51,442 nucleotides of DNA from Nonomuraea turkmeniaca. GTDB taxonomy: Bacteria; Actinomycetota; Actinomycetes; Streptosporangiales; Streptosporangiaceae. Of the stretch, positions 39,668-47,825 are shown in pieces. The stretch spans positions 1-51,442 of the forward strand of contig NZ_VCKY01000051.1 of assembly GCF_005889735.1 (NCBI RefSeq), given 5' to 3'. The notes under the pieces are model-generated. The model was not told the origin of the DNA. It did no database searches and was given only the letters and a program-made list of their open reading frames with translations. Every line of letters starts with the position of its first letter. Position 1 is the stretch's first letter. The translations under genes were made by a program, and so were the position numbers.

Positions 39668-40162
39668 TCACCCGCCCATGACCGCCGGGAGCCGATTCTG
39701 GAAGTCGAGGACGCCTACCCATGTGGGACGCAGTGCGATGCGGGCCATCTTGGTGTCCGGATGGTCGGCCTGGGCGACGTAGCCGGCGCCGCCCTCCTCA
39801 CCGAGGAATCGGCGTGCCGCCTGGGCCTGTTCCGGCACCATGCCGCTGACCTCGGTGATCGAGACTCGGCCGCGGAGCAGGAGCACCTGGGGCGGCTGGG
39901 GCTCGGTGTCGATGGTGACGGCGACGTCCGCGTTGGCGCGCAGCGCGCGCAAGCGATGCGCCGGCCGCAGGATCCCCATCGGAGGGCAGTGCACGAAGGT
40001 GGCCATCACCAGTTCCTCGCCTGTCCAGACGAACCATGTCGACATCACGCGAGGCGTCCCATCGGTGGATGTATAGGCCAGGCGGGCCGGAATGGTCGAG
40101 TTGAGTAGATGTTGCGCGATGTCGGTCTTGAGCAGCCGTACATCACCTTGCGGAAAGTCCAT
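39668..40162 (-). CDS. Pyridoxamine 5'-phosphate oxidase-like FMN/F420-binding protein
   Basis: A 164-residue split-barrel protein: IPARLAYTSTDGTPRVMSTW, GEELVMATFVHCPPMGILRP, RLRALRANADVAVTIDTEPQ, LLLRGRVSITEV. Actinobacterial members bind FMN, F420 or haem and act as small oxidoreductases. The ATG at 40162 is preferred because AAGGAG then sits 6 nt upstream; the ATG at 40168 would abut it. It lies downstream of an alpha/beta hydrolase remnant on the same strand. Confidence 0.85.
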   Translation of the reverse strand: MDFPQGDVRLLKTDIAQHLLNSTIPARLAYTSTDGTPRVMSTWFVWTGEELVMATFVHCPPMGILRPAHRLRALRANADVAVTIDTEPQPPQVLLLRGRVSITEVSGMVPEQAQAARRFLGEEGGAGYVAQADHPDTKMARIALRPTWVGVLDFQNRLPAVMGG

Positions 40163-40248
40163 GATCATCTCCTTGCGGGTGGTCCAGAGAAGATGACCGG
40201 TATGCCGCCGAAAAATCGTCGCGTCGTTGCCCCCGGCCCGTAGCACGA

Positions 40249-40365
40249 TCAGTATCCGCGCGCGCCGGCGGGGTTCACCATGACCGCAGCGGGTCCGTTG
40301 CCGGAGCGCTCGAAGGCGATCTCGGTTCCGTCGGCGGAGCGAATGGTTCCGAGTGGCGTCTGCAT
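40249..40365 (-). pseudogene. N-terminal remnant of an alpha/beta hydrolase
   Basis: With a good ribosome site (GGAGG 10 nt upstream) an ATG at 40365 begins MQTPLGTIRSADGTEIAFER and SGNGPAAVMVNPAGARGY, the usual first strands of an alpha/beta hydrolase up to just before the oxyanion loop. It then meets a stop. The remaining about 230 residues are gone, probably deleted together with the upstream part of the split-barrel locus. It may be translated as a 38-residue peptide. Confidence 0.65.
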
Positions 40366-40474
40366 GATCTTTCCGCCTCCTGAGCATGGCCCGGGGGTCG
40401 GCAAGGGCCTTGTCCGTGGATGGAGACACGGGCGCGGCGGGAAACTCATCGGTCGCCGCCGTATCCTGGCGATC

Positions 40475-40969
40475 ATGGCTGAAGCCGTGGTGCGCCGGTC
40501 CGCTCGGGTCCTGCTCGTGGATGAGGTCAACCGGATCCTGCTGTATCGGGCCCTGATGTCGACGGTGACCGGCGAGTACGCCTGGTTCACCCCGGGTGGC
40601 GGCGTCCGGGCCGACGAGACGCCGGCCATGGCCGCCGCCCGTGAGCTGCGTGAAGAGATCGGTCACCACGTCGGTCCCGGCGAGGTGGGACCGGTGGTGG
40701 CCACCTGCTCGGGCATCTGGAGTCCGGACGACCGGACCCGCTGGCGCTCCGTGGACTCCTACTTCTTGCTACGGGTGGCCGGGGTCGAGGTGGACGTCTC
40801 CGGGATGGAGGAGCTGGAGCGGTCCCTGCTCGACGGCTTCCGCTGGTGGACCCTGCCGGAGCTGCGGGTCACCGGGGAACGGGTCTTCCCGGTCGGGCTG
40901 GCGGGCTTGTTACGCCGTCTCCTCGACGGCGACGTCCCGGACGAGCCGGTGATCTTGCCGTGGGAGTAG
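40475..40969 (+). CDS. NUDIX hydrolase
   Basis: A 164-residue protein with a complete NUDIX box: GGVRADETPAMAAARELREE then IG, matching G-x5-E-x7-RE-U-x-EE-x-G-U. The N-terminus RRSARVLLVDEVNRILLYRA and the C-terminal FRWWTLPEL are typical. It hydrolyses a nucleoside diphosphate linked to another moiety; the specific substrate is not readable. It is divergent from the alpha/beta hydrolase remnant. A hairpin begins at its stop codon. Confidence 0.9.
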   Translation: MAEAVVRRSARVLLVDEVNRILLYRALMSTVTGEYAWFTPGGGVRADETPAMAAARELREEIGHHVGPGEVGPVVATCSGIWSPDDRTRWRSVDSYFLLRVAGVEVDVSGMEELERSLLDGFRWWTLPELRVTGERVFPVGLAGLLRRLLDGDVPDEPVILPWE

Positions 40970-40997
40970 ACGGCGCGAGTGCTCTCGTCGCGCCGTC
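40969..40997 (+). terminator. Hairpin terminator after the NUDIX gene
   Basis: Perfect 10-bp arms GACGGCGCGA and TCGCGCCGTC around a 9-nt loop begin at the last base of the NUDIX stop codon, in the gap to the convergent RibD-like gene. Confidence 0.8.
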
Positions 40998-41074
40998 GGC
41001 GGTACCTCGTCCGCCACGCTCGGCCAGGGCTCGAGGTCCTGGTGCTCGTCGCAGTGGAGGGCGAGGCGGCCGGC

Positions 41075-41632
41075 TCACGCGCGCGCTGTGAGCTTGGGCG
41101 TGTAGGTGAGGCCGAGGACGCCGTTCTCCAGCCTCACGACGTCGACGAGCGTCAGGTACGTCGTGTCGATGCCGTCGTACAGACGCGCCCCGCTCCCGGC
41201 GATCACCGGGACCAGCCAGAACAGGTACTCGTCCACCAGCCGGTGCCGAAGCAGGGTGCGGCTGAGCGAGCCGCCCGTGCCGACCTTCAGGATGTCGCCG
41301 CCAGGCCCGCTCTTCAGCTTGGCGACCTCATCCACCACGTCCCCTTCGATGAGAGTGGCGTTCCAGGTGGTCTCCTTCAGCGTGGTGGAGGCGACGTGCT
41401 TGGGGATGGTGTTCATCCTGACGGCGTAGTCGCCGAACTGCTCCTCCATCTGCGGCCACACCTCCGCGTGTGCCTCATAGCTGAGTCGCCCGTACAACAG
41501 GGCGTCGACCGAGAACAGCAGGTCCCGCGAACGCTGCTGGAACTCTCCGGCCCACAGCTCGCCCAGCCAGTTCTGCGGGGTGCTGATCTGACCGTCCAAC
41601 GTCACCACGCCCTGCTCAATGATCTTCCTCAT
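41075..41632 (-). CDS. RibD C-terminal/dihydrofolate reductase-like oxidoreductase
   Basis: A 185-residue DHFR-fold protein of the RibD_C family: VVTLDGQISTPQNWL at the N-terminus, LLYGRLSYEAHAEVWPQM in the cofactor region, and GGDILKVGTGGSLSRTLLRH and EYLFWLVPVIAGSGARLYDG in the C-terminal half. Such YyaP/YwjB-like proteins are NADPH-dependent reductases of unknown substrate, often single-gene units. The ATG at 41632 has AGGAAG upstream; longer in-frame extensions lack protein character. Confidence 0.87.
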   Translation of the reverse strand: MRKIIEQGVVTLDGQISTPQNWLGELWAGEFQQRSRDLLFSVDALLYGRLSYEAHAEVWPQMEEQFGDYAVRMNTIPKHVASTTLKETTWNATLIEGDVVDEVAKLKSGPGGDILKVGTGGSLSRTLLRHRLVDEYLFWLVPVIAGSGARLYDGIDTTYLTLVDVVRLENGVLGLTYTPKLTARA

Positions 41633-42012
41633 GGCCTGCTTCCTTCCTGCCACGTTGTTGGTGACTCTGCTGACGCGTCGACGGGGCGGGCTCGGATTCG
41701 ACAGGAGGACGCAGGATTTTTCACGGCGATTCCGCCACCACGGCTCCGACGAGCTCACGGAGAGAACGGAGGCGCTGGTCGAGGCCCTCCGCTCTTGTAC
41801 GGTGACCACAAACGTTCACCGGTTCGGGTGCGGAGCATGTCCCAGCAATCCTGAGGACAGGCCAAGACCTCGCCGCGGTCGCTCTTGATCGGCGTGCATC
41901 AGCACCATTCACTTCATGTCACGACCCTGACGTCGAACCCGTTGAAGTGCGCGGCTGGATGGGAGAGTAGCGGCGTGCCAGGGAGGGCCCCGATGATCGA
42001 GTCCCCAGGGTG
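41633..42012. other. Gap without a recognisable gene
   Basis: These 380 bp lie between the RibD-like gene start and the 3' end of the Rpn-like gene. Frames on either strand are short and lack family-like patterns or ribosome sites. The part next to 41633 should hold the RibD-like promoter, but no good -35/-10 pair was found. Low-scoring stretches could be old remnants. Confidence 0.5.
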
Positions 42013-42912
42013 CTAGCGGAGCTGTCCATCCGATTCGGTGAACAGGTCTTGGATCGTCTGGGCGGTGGCTGCGCGGGTGGCCCAGATTTCGAGTTGGAAA
42101 AGGTCGGTGCAGGCGGTGATGCGGGCCCGGGTGTCGTCCGGGACGTCGAGGCCGCGGGCGGTCAGGACGAGGAGCACCATCCTGGCTGCCTCTTCCGCTT
42201 TGCCCTCCGCCTTGCCTTCCGCTAGGCCACGGCCGAAGTGTTCACGGGCGAAGGGGCTGTAGACGGGCCAGTCGGTGGACGTCATGATCTCCTCCATGAG
42301 GCGCCGGATGTCGGGCCCGGCCATGCTGTAAGCGTATTCATAGTACTTCGGAGCGTGGTCGTCGCGTGTGTCGTTCAGTGCTGCGGCGAACGCCTCGACG
42401 ACTTTGCGGTTGTGGCCGTGGACCATGACCGACATGGCCGACAGCGCCAGGTGGTCAGCGGCCTGCTGGGGGTCGGTGATGGCCGGGATGCCGTCCGGTC
42501 CCAGCACCCGGGCCTGCAGCTGATAGCCGGTCAGCCCGGACTCGATCGGCCGCGCGTAGTAGCCGGCGACCCCACGGTCGGGGCAGACGACCAGGACGGT
42601 GACGTCGCAGCCCAGCATCAACCACAGCGCGGCGGCGTAGCGGGCGAGTTGCCGGGGGTCTTTGGACTTGTCCTGTTGGATCTCGACGATGATGGCATGT
42701 GCGGGAGTTTGCGGTGATCCCAGGACGAGGAGCAGGTCGGCTTCGATGTCGTCGGAACGCCGGGTGTTGAAGGTGCTGTCCTCCACTCGGACCAGCGGCG
42801 TAGCGGGCAGTTCCACTCCCATGAGGTCACGCAGGATCTCCACCGCCAGTTGGGGACGGCCGGTGAACAGCTTGATGAGGGCGTCATGTCGGGGGGACGG
42901 CATGTCGCTCAT
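42013..42912 (-). CDS. Rpn-like PD-(D/E)xK nuclease family protein
   Basis: A 299-residue protein. The opening PSPRHDALIKLFTGRPQLAV and the nuclease core DDIEADLLLVLGSPQTPAHA, IIVEIQQDKSKDP fit the PDDEXK fold of recombination-promoting nucleases (RpnA/YhgA-like), with metal ligands probably Asp in DIEAD and Glu/Gln in EIQQ. A helical C-terminus contains the EGKAEGKAEE low-complexity repeat common in this family and a charged ending. These genes are numerous and variable in actinobacteria and are linked to DNA damage or defence in other bacteria. The role here is unknown. Confidence 0.8.
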   Translation of the reverse strand: MSDMPSPRHDALIKLFTGRPQLAVEILRDLMGVELPATPLVRVEDSTFNTRRSDDIEADLLLVLGSPQTPAHAIIVEIQQDKSKDPRQLARYAAALWLMLGCDVTVLVVCPDRGVAGYYARPIESGLTGYQLQARVLGPDGIPAITDPQQAADHLALSAMSVMVHGHNRKVVEAFAAALNDTRDDHAPKYYEYAYSMAGPDIRRLMEEIMTSTDWPVYSPFAREHFGRGLAEGKAEGKAEEAARMVLLVLTARGLDVPDDTRARITACTDLFQLEIWATRAATAQTIQDLFTESDGQLR

Positions 42913-43111
42913 TGTGACATCTCGGGGACGCAAGGTGATGATGAGTCTTGGGCTTCTCCCCGGTGTTTCAACGGCTTTTTGGCGCCGCCGAACACGGTCC
43001 GAATCTGGCTGGTGGTAACCGGGATCGCGTCCGGGGCTGGGGGCGAGTCCCATCGCGCGAAGCGCCCCTTGCGGCGGACTATGCGGTTCCCGGGGCGCCT
43101 CGCGCGCCGGG

Positions 43112-43660
43112 TCAGGCGCGGCGGCGGGCGCGATACGCCGCCACGTGCATGCGGTTTCCGCACGTCCGGCTGTCGCAGTACACCCGCGACCGGTTCCGCG
43201 ACTCGTCCACGAAGACCCGGTCGCAATCGGGCGCCGAGCACGTACGGAGGCGTTCGGACTCGCCCTCCACCAGCAAATGAGCCAGCGCCACGCCGCAGTC
43301 CGCCGCCAGGTGCTCCGCGAGGGTCGCGTCCGCCGCGAAGTAGTGCATGTGCAGCGGGTGGCCGTCGTGTTCGGTCAGGCGCGGGGTGATGCGGGTCTCG
43401 GACAACAGAGCGTTCAGGGTGCGTACGGCGGTCGGCTGGTCGGGGGACGTGAAGACGCGGTGGAAGGCCTCGCGGACCATCCGCACCTGGCCCAGGTCGC
43501 GGGGCGTGAGCCTGCCCACGCCGCTGACCTGGCGGGAGTCCACGAACGCCTGCAATTCGGACAGGCCGGACAGGCCCTCGTCGCCGCCTGTGGAGGGCGA
43601 GGTGTTGACCAGTTCGACGACGGTGGCCAAAGAATGCACCATGTCATGGCCAAACGGCAT
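43112..43660 (-). CDS. ABATE/CGNR zinc-finger transcriptional regulator
   Basis: A 182-residue protein with an N-terminal ABATE stress-regulator domain (SLATVVELVNTSP, LSELQAFVDS) and a C-terminal CGNR zinc finger (CSAPDCDRVFVDESRNRSRV, YCDSRTCGNRMHVAAYRARR). CGNR proteins are putative DNA-binding regulators. It is divergent from the EamA exporter gene with a short gap, so it likely regulates that transporter. Confidence 0.9.
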   Translation of the reverse strand: MPFGHDMVHSLATVVELVNTSPSTGGDEGLSGLSELQAFVDSRQVSGVGRLTPRDLGQVRMVREAFHRVFTSPDQPTAVRTLNALLSETRITPRLTEHDGHPLHMHYFAADATLAEHLAADCGVALAHLLVEGESERLRTCSAPDCDRVFVDESRNRSRVYCDSRTCGNRMHVAAYRARRRA

Positions 43661-43731
43661 GTTGACTCCTGTCCGGGCCGAGTTCTAGCGTGGTCGAACT
43701 GTATCTCTTGCGTGGGCATCGGGGGGTTTCT

Positions 43732-44652
43732 GTGAGTGCACATCGCCGTATCGTGCTGATCGCGATCGTGGGTGCGCTCGTCATCTCCACCTCCGCGCCC
43801 TTGGTCCGGCTCGCCGGTGTATCGCCGGCGACGTCCGCGTTGTTCCGCTGCGCGTACGCCATCCCGCCCATGCTCATCCTGGCCTGGCTGGAGCGGCGCA
43901 GGCTCGGCCCGTTGCCGTTCAAAGCATTGATACCCGCCTGGCTCGCCGGCGTGGTGTTCGCGCTCGACCTGCTGTTCTGGCATCACGCCATCGACTACGT
44001 GGGCGCCGGGCTGGCGACCGTGCTGGGGAATCTCCAGGTGTTCATCGTGGCGTTCGCGGCGTGGGCGCTGTTCAGGGAGCGGCCGTCGGGGCGGTTGATG
44101 GTGGCGACGCCGGTGGTGTTCGGCGGCGTGGTGCTGATCTCCGGGGTGTTCGACAGCGCCGCGTACGGCAGCGATCCGATCATGGGGGTGCTCGCCGGAT
44201 TCGCCACGTCCGTCTCGTACGCGGCGTTCCTGCTGTTGATGAAGGGCGGCTCCGACCGGGCGGCGGGGCCGCTGGCGCACGCCACCGTGGTCGCCACCGT
44301 GGTGATCGCGGTGCTCAGCCCGTTCTTCGGAGGCGCCGACTTCGTGCCGAGCTGGCCGGCGCACGGGTGGCTGCTCGTGCTCGCGCTGGGGCCGCAGGTG
44401 CTGGGATGGTCGCTGATCGCGTTCTCGCTCCCGCGGCAGCCGGCCGCTCTCACCGCCTTGTTGCTGCTCGTCCAGCCGATGACGACGGTGGCGCTGTCCG
44501 CGGTGGCGCTCGGCGAGCGGCCGTCGGCGCTGCAACTGGCCGGGTGCGCGGTGATCGTGCTCGGCGTCCTGTACGGCTCCCGCCGGGATCAGCCGACCTT
44601 GGCCGGCGCCGAGGAGCATGAGGAGCAGGTCCCGAAGACCTCCACCGTGTGA
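43732..44652 (+). CDS. EamA/DMT family transporter
   Basis: A 306-residue membrane protein with ten hydrophobic segments in two EamA halves: RIVLIAIVGALVISTSAPLV, VLGNLQVFIVAFAAWALFRE, and in the second half ATVVATVVIAVLSPFFGGAD, LLLLVQPMTTVALSAVALGE. The LxxxLQVFIxAxxAWxxxxE and QPMTTVxLSAxxLGE patterns are the duplicated DMT signature. It probably exports a metabolite. The GTG at 43732 follows a GGGGGG run; an upstream GTG at 43690 is possible. The 3' end overlaps the convergent zur gene by 64 bp. Confidence 0.87.
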   Translation: MSAHRRIVLIAIVGALVISTSAPLVRLAGVSPATSALFRCAYAIPPMLILAWLERRRLGPLPFKALIPAWLAGVVFALDLLFWHHAIDYVGAGLATVLGNLQVFIVAFAAWALFRERPSGRLMVATPVVFGGVVLISGVFDSAAYGSDPIMGVLAGFATSVSYAAFLLLMKGGSDRAAGPLAHATVVATVVIAVLSPFFGGADFVPSWPAHGWLLVLALGPQVLGWSLIAFSLPRQPAALTALLLLVQPMTTVALSAVALGERPSALQLAGCAVIVLGVLYGSRRDQPTLAGAEEHEEQVPKTSTV

Positions 44653-44981
44653 GTGATCTCGGTGAACCCGTGCTCGCTGCCGACCGCCTCGGCCCAGCGC
44701 TCGACGGCGGGACCGGCCACCTCGACGGTGCGCCCGCAGCGGCGGCACACCAGGTGGTGGTGGTGCGCCTCGCTGGCGCACGCACGGTAGACGGACTCGC
44801 CCTCGTCGGTGCGGAGCACGTCCACCTCGCCCTTGTCGGCCAGTGCCTGCAGGGCCCGGTAGACGGTGGTCAGGCCGATCTTGGCGCCGTGCAGGCGCAT
44901 CTCCGCGTAGACGTCCTGCGCGCTGCGGAAACCCTCACTCTTGCGCAGGGTGTCGTGCACGGCATTGCGTCTCGTCGTCAT
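44589..44981 (-). CDS. zur: Zinc uptake regulator Zur (Fur family)
   Basis: A 130-residue Fur-family repressor: DNA-binding domain TLRKSEGFRSAQDVYAEMRL and GLTTVYRALQALADKGEVDV, metal-binding ASEAHHHHLVCRRCG with the structural CxxC pairs CRRC and CSSC. It is the last gene of the znuA-znuC-znuB-zur operon (ATGA overlap with znuB), so zinc feedback includes its own transcript. With zinc bound it should repress the operon through the palindrome upstream of znuA. Confidence 0.92.
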   Translation of the reverse strand: MTTRRNAVHDTLRKSEGFRSAQDVYAEMRLHGAKIGLTTVYRALQALADKGEVDVLRTDEGESVYRACASEAHHHHLVCRRCGRTVEVAGPAVERWAEAVGSEHGFTEITHTVEVFGTCSSCSSAPAKVG

Positions 44982-45847
44982 GCGACCTCCTCCACGCGCA
45001 TTCTTGAGCTCACTCTCGACTCCTCGCTACGGCCTCGCCGTAGCAATTTACCGACACCGAGGGCCAGGACGAAGCCGGCCAGAGCAAGAAGCACGATGGC
45101 GGCGCCGGGCGGCACCTTGGTCGACACGGTGGAGGCCAGCAGCCCGCCGACCGAGGCGAGCACGCCGAACACCATGGCCAGCACCATCGTCGTACGGAAT
45201 CCCCGGGTCAGCTGCTGACTGGTGGCCACCGGGATCACCATCAGCGCGCTGACCAGCAGCAGGCCGACGACGCGCATGGCGATGACGACGGTGAGCGCGG
45301 CCGTGACGGCGATGAGCAGGCTGAGGAACCGCACCGGCAGGCCGCTGGCCCTGGCCATCTCCTCGTCCTGGCAGAGCACGAACAACTCCCTGCCGAAGAT
45401 CACGACCACCCCGATCACGGCGACGGCCAGCGCGGCGATGACCCAGATGTCCTGGGGTGTGACGCTGGCGATGGCGCCGAACAGGTAGGAGTTCAGCTTG
45501 GCGTTGCTGCCGCCCGGCGCGATGGCCATGAGCATGACGCCGCCCGCGATCCCCCCGTAGAACAGCAGCGCCAGCGCAACGTCACCGCTCGTCCGCCCGC
45601 GCGCCCTGACCAGCTCGATGGCCACGGCCCCGGCGACGGACACCAGCACGGCGGTGAGCACCGGCGCCGAGCCGGTCAGGAAGCCGAGCGCCACGCCGGT
45701 CAGCGCCACGTGGCCGATGCCGTCGCCGAGCAGCGCCAGCCGGCGCTGCACGATGAACGTTCCCACAGCAGGCGCGCAGAGCCCCACCAGTAGCGCCGCG
45801 ATGAGCGCCAGCTGGAAGAGTTGCTCCTGCAGAAGTTCGAAGATCAC
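44978..45847 (-). CDS. znuB: Zinc ABC transporter permease
   Basis: A 289-residue ABC-3 permease with about eight helices: LFQLALIAALLVGLCAPAVG, QRRLALLGDGIGHVALTGVA, LALLFYGGIAGGVMLMAIAP, VVGLLLVSALMVIPVATSQQ. The GDGIGHVALTGVALG segment is the EAA-like/ABC-3 signature. The GTG at 45847 overlaps the znuC stop (GTGA). The protein forms the membrane channel with ZnuC and ZnuA for zinc import. Confidence 0.92.
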   Translation of the reverse strand: MIFELLQEQLFQLALIAALLVGLCAPAVGTFIVQRRLALLGDGIGHVALTGVALGFLTGSAPVLTAVLVSVAGAVAIELVRARGRTSGDVALALLFYGGIAGGVMLMAIAPGGSNAKLNSYLFGAIASVTPQDIWVIAALAVAVIGVVVIFGRELFVLCQDEEMARASGLPVRFLSLLIAVTAALTVVIAMRVVGLLLVSALMVIPVATSQQLTRGFRTTMVLAMVFGVLASVGGLLASTVSTKVPPGAAIVLLALAGFVLALGVGKLLRRGRSEESRVSSRMRVEEVA

Positions 45848-46644
45848 CTTGGTTCCCCCTGCCACCCGGTGAGTTCCGCCTGCCACCCGGGGAGCGGCCC
45901 CGCGACGGTCTCGGCGGCGTGCGGGTGCTGGTGCTCGTGCCCGGGCCGCGCGCACTCGCCCTCCGGGCGCGGCGGCCGGCCGTCGTGCGAGATGATGCCG
46001 TCGCGGATCACGACGCCACGGGTGACGATCGGCTCCAGCGGGCCGAGCTCGTGCGCGACCAGCACCACGGTCTTGCCGTCGACCACCAGCCGGGACAACG
46101 TGTCGGCCAGCAGTTGCTGGGTCGCGGCGTCCACGCCGGCGGTCGGCTCGTCCATCACGTACGTGTCCGGCTCCCCGGCCAGGGCGCGGGCGATGAGCAC
46201 TCGCTGCTGCTGACCGCCCGACAGCGACTGGACGGGGTCGTGCGCGCGGTCGGCCAGACTGACGGCCTCCAGCGCCGTGGCCACGGCCGCCTTGTCGGCC
46301 GCGTTGGTCCAGCGGAGCCGGCGCTGCCGGGCGATGCGGCCCGAGGCCACGACCTCCTGCACGGTGGCGGGCACGCCGCCGCCGACCTGGAGCCGCTGCG
46401 GCACGTAGCCGATGCGCCACCAGTCGCGGAACCTGCCGGGCGGCGAGCCGTAGATCAACGTCGTGCCACCGCTCAGCGGTGTGAGGCCGAGCAACGCGCG
46501 GACCAGCGTCGACTTGCCCGAGCCGTTGGAGCCCAGAAGGGCCACGACCTCCCCGGGACAGACGTTCAGGTCGATCCCCCGGAGAACGGGCGTGCCGTCA
46601 TAGGAGACCTGGCCGTCTGTCATCGAGAAGGCCGTTTCGCTCAT
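45844..46644 (-). CDS. znuC: Zinc ABC transporter ATP-binding protein
   Basis: A 266-residue ABC ATPase: Walker A GSNGSGKST, signature LSGGQQQRV, Walker B VMDEPTAG, H-loop LVAHELG. The C-terminus has a His-rich extension (HEHQHPHA), often seen in zinc transporter ATPases. The ATG at 46644 overlaps the znuA stop (ATGA), so it is preferred over the ATG at 46653. Confidence 0.93.
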   Translation of the reverse strand: MSETAFSMTDGQVSYDGTPVLRGIDLNVCPGEVVALLGSNGSGKSTLVRALLGLTPLSGGTTLIYGSPPGRFRDWWRIGYVPQRLQVGGGVPATVQEVVASGRIARQRRLRWTNAADKAAVATALEAVSLADRAHDPVQSLSGGQQQRVLIARALAGEPDTYVMDEPTAGVDAATQQLLADTLSRLVVDGKTVVLVAHELGPLEPIVTRGVVIRDGIISHDGRPPRPEGECARPGHEHQHPHAAETVAGPLPGWQAELTGWQGEPR

Positions 46645-47597
46645 GCCGTACACCCCAGTGCTGTTTGTAGGGTTTTGAGGTTATCGCGCATGGCGGACAG
46701 GTAGTCGCCCGAGGGCTTGCTCTCCAGCGGGTCCAGCACGGCTGTCTTGGCGCCTACCTGGCTCGCGAGAACCTCGGCCACCTTCGGGCTCACCAGGGAC
46801 TCGGTGAAGATCGTGCTGACGCCCTCGGCCTTGGCGATCTTGGCCACCTCGGACAGGCGGGCGGGGGAGGGCTCGGTCTCTGGGTCGAGCGTGATGCCGA
46901 CCTGCTTGAGCTTGTAGCGGTCCGCCAGGTAGCCGAACGCCTCGTGCGCGGTGACCAGCGTCTTGGTCTTGCACGTGCTCAGGCCCTTGGTGAACTCCTG
47001 GTCGAGGGTGCCCAGCGCGGCCGCGGTCCGGGCGGCGCGGTCCTTGTACGCCTGCGCGTGCGCGGCGTCGGCGGCGGCCAGGCGCTCGCCGAGCTTGCTC
47101 GCCACGGTGGCCAGGCGGGAGGGGTCCAGCCAGATGTGCGGGTCGTAGGCGATCTCCTCGTGGCCGTGCTCCTCTTCCCCGGCGTGGCCCTCTTCCTCCT
47201 CGGCGTGCTCGCCTGCGGGAAGTGTGGTGACGGCGGTGGCGGCGTCGAAGCTCTTGTCCGCGGCCACGGCGTCGTCCACGGCCGGCTGGACGCCCTTGAT
47301 GTAGACGGTGAGCGCGGCGTTCTGGATGTCGGACACCTGCTTGATGCCCAGCTCCAGGTCGTGCGGCTCCACGCCGGGCGCGGTCAGCGTCGTCAGCTGG
47401 ACGTCGGCCCCCCCGACCTGCTCGGTCAGCCACTGCAGCGGGTAGAACGCGGCGACCACCTCGGGCTTGGCCTCGGAGGCGGGGGTCGCGGCCGAACCGG
47501 TGGTCTCGGCCGTGCCGGATCCGCAGGCGGCGACGGTGAGCAGCGCGGCTCCGGCCAGCAATCCGGCAGCACGCGACCGGGAAAATCCTGACATCAT
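46641..47597 (-). CDS. znuA: Zinc-binding ABC transporter lipoprotein
   Basis: A 318-residue cluster A-I (ZnuA/TroA-like) binding protein. It has a lipoprotein signal with Cys25 in LLTVAACG, a His/Glu-rich loop at residues 129-148 (GEHAEEEEGHAGEEEHGHEE) and metal ligands in VEPHDLEL (His79), YDPHIWLDP (His154) and TAHEAFGYL (His218). The His-rich loop indicates zinc rather than manganese. The start codon follows the predicted -10 element by 7 nt, so the mRNA should be leaderless. It is the first gene of the operon. Confidence 0.93.
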   Translation of the reverse strand: MMSGFSRSRAAGLLAGAALLTVAACGSGTAETTGSAATPASEAKPEVVAAFYPLQWLTEQVGGADVQLTTLTAPGVEPHDLELGIKQVSDIQNAALTVYIKGVQPAVDDAVAADKSFDAATAVTTLPAGEHAEEEEGHAGEEEHGHEEIAYDPHIWLDPSRLATVASKLGERLAAADAAHAQAYKDRAARTAAALGTLDQEFTKGLSTCKTKTLVTAHEAFGYLADRYKLKQVGITLDPETEPSPARLSEVAKIAKAEGVSTIFTESLVSPKVAEVLASQVGAKTAVLDPLESKPSGDYLSAMRDNLKTLQTALGCTA

Positions 47598-47604
47598 GTG
47601 AGTC

Positions 47605-47634
47605 AGTATGCGCCAAAATGAAAACGGTTGTCAA
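47605..47634 (-). promoter_or_regulatory. znu promoter with overlapping Zur box
   Basis: On the minus strand a consensus TTGACA (47634-47629), 18-bp spacer and CATACT (47610-47605) form a good promoter; the start point would fall at the A of the znuA ATG (47597). The palindrome TGAAAAC-G-GTTGTCA (47619-47633; 6 of 7 pairs) resembles the actinobacterial Zur box TGAAAATGATTTTCA and overlaps the -35 and spacer, so Zur binding would exclude RNA polymerase. Confidence 0.8.
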
Positions 47635-47738
47635 AATCCCATAGCCCGACGAAGGAGTGCCGTCGCCTGGCGAGGGAGGGCGGCGTCTGGCGACCGAGCC
47701 CGCCTCACGGAGTGAGGCCAATAAACGCAGCGGGGATG

Positions 47739-47775
47739 CCGGACGGCGTCCGGGGGCTAGACGGACGCCGTCCGG
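47739..47775 (-). terminator. Hairpin terminator after the fdhD remnant
   Basis: Perfect 14-bp arms at 47739-47752 (CCGGACGGCGTCCG) and 47762-47775 with a 9-nt loop, downstream of the minus-strand fdhA/fdhD remnant and upstream of the znu promoter. A second perfect palindrome, CCGCACGT-G-ACGTGCGG, lies at 47797-47813 between the hairpin and the fdhD stop. Confidence 0.75.
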
Positions 47776-47825
47776 TGAGCCGCGTTATGCGGCCCACCGC
47801 ACGTGACGTGCGGCATCCCGCTCCA

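Noticed and set aside
40290..40310. GAGCGCTC core inside the alpha/beta hydrolase remnant
   Set aside because: It lacks the extended symmetry of the two GH16 operators and lies within a coding remnant, so a chance match is likely.
41721..41912. Short frame in the gap before the RibD-like gene
   Set aside because: No ribosome site, no family pattern, and the composition matches neighbouring non-coding frames.
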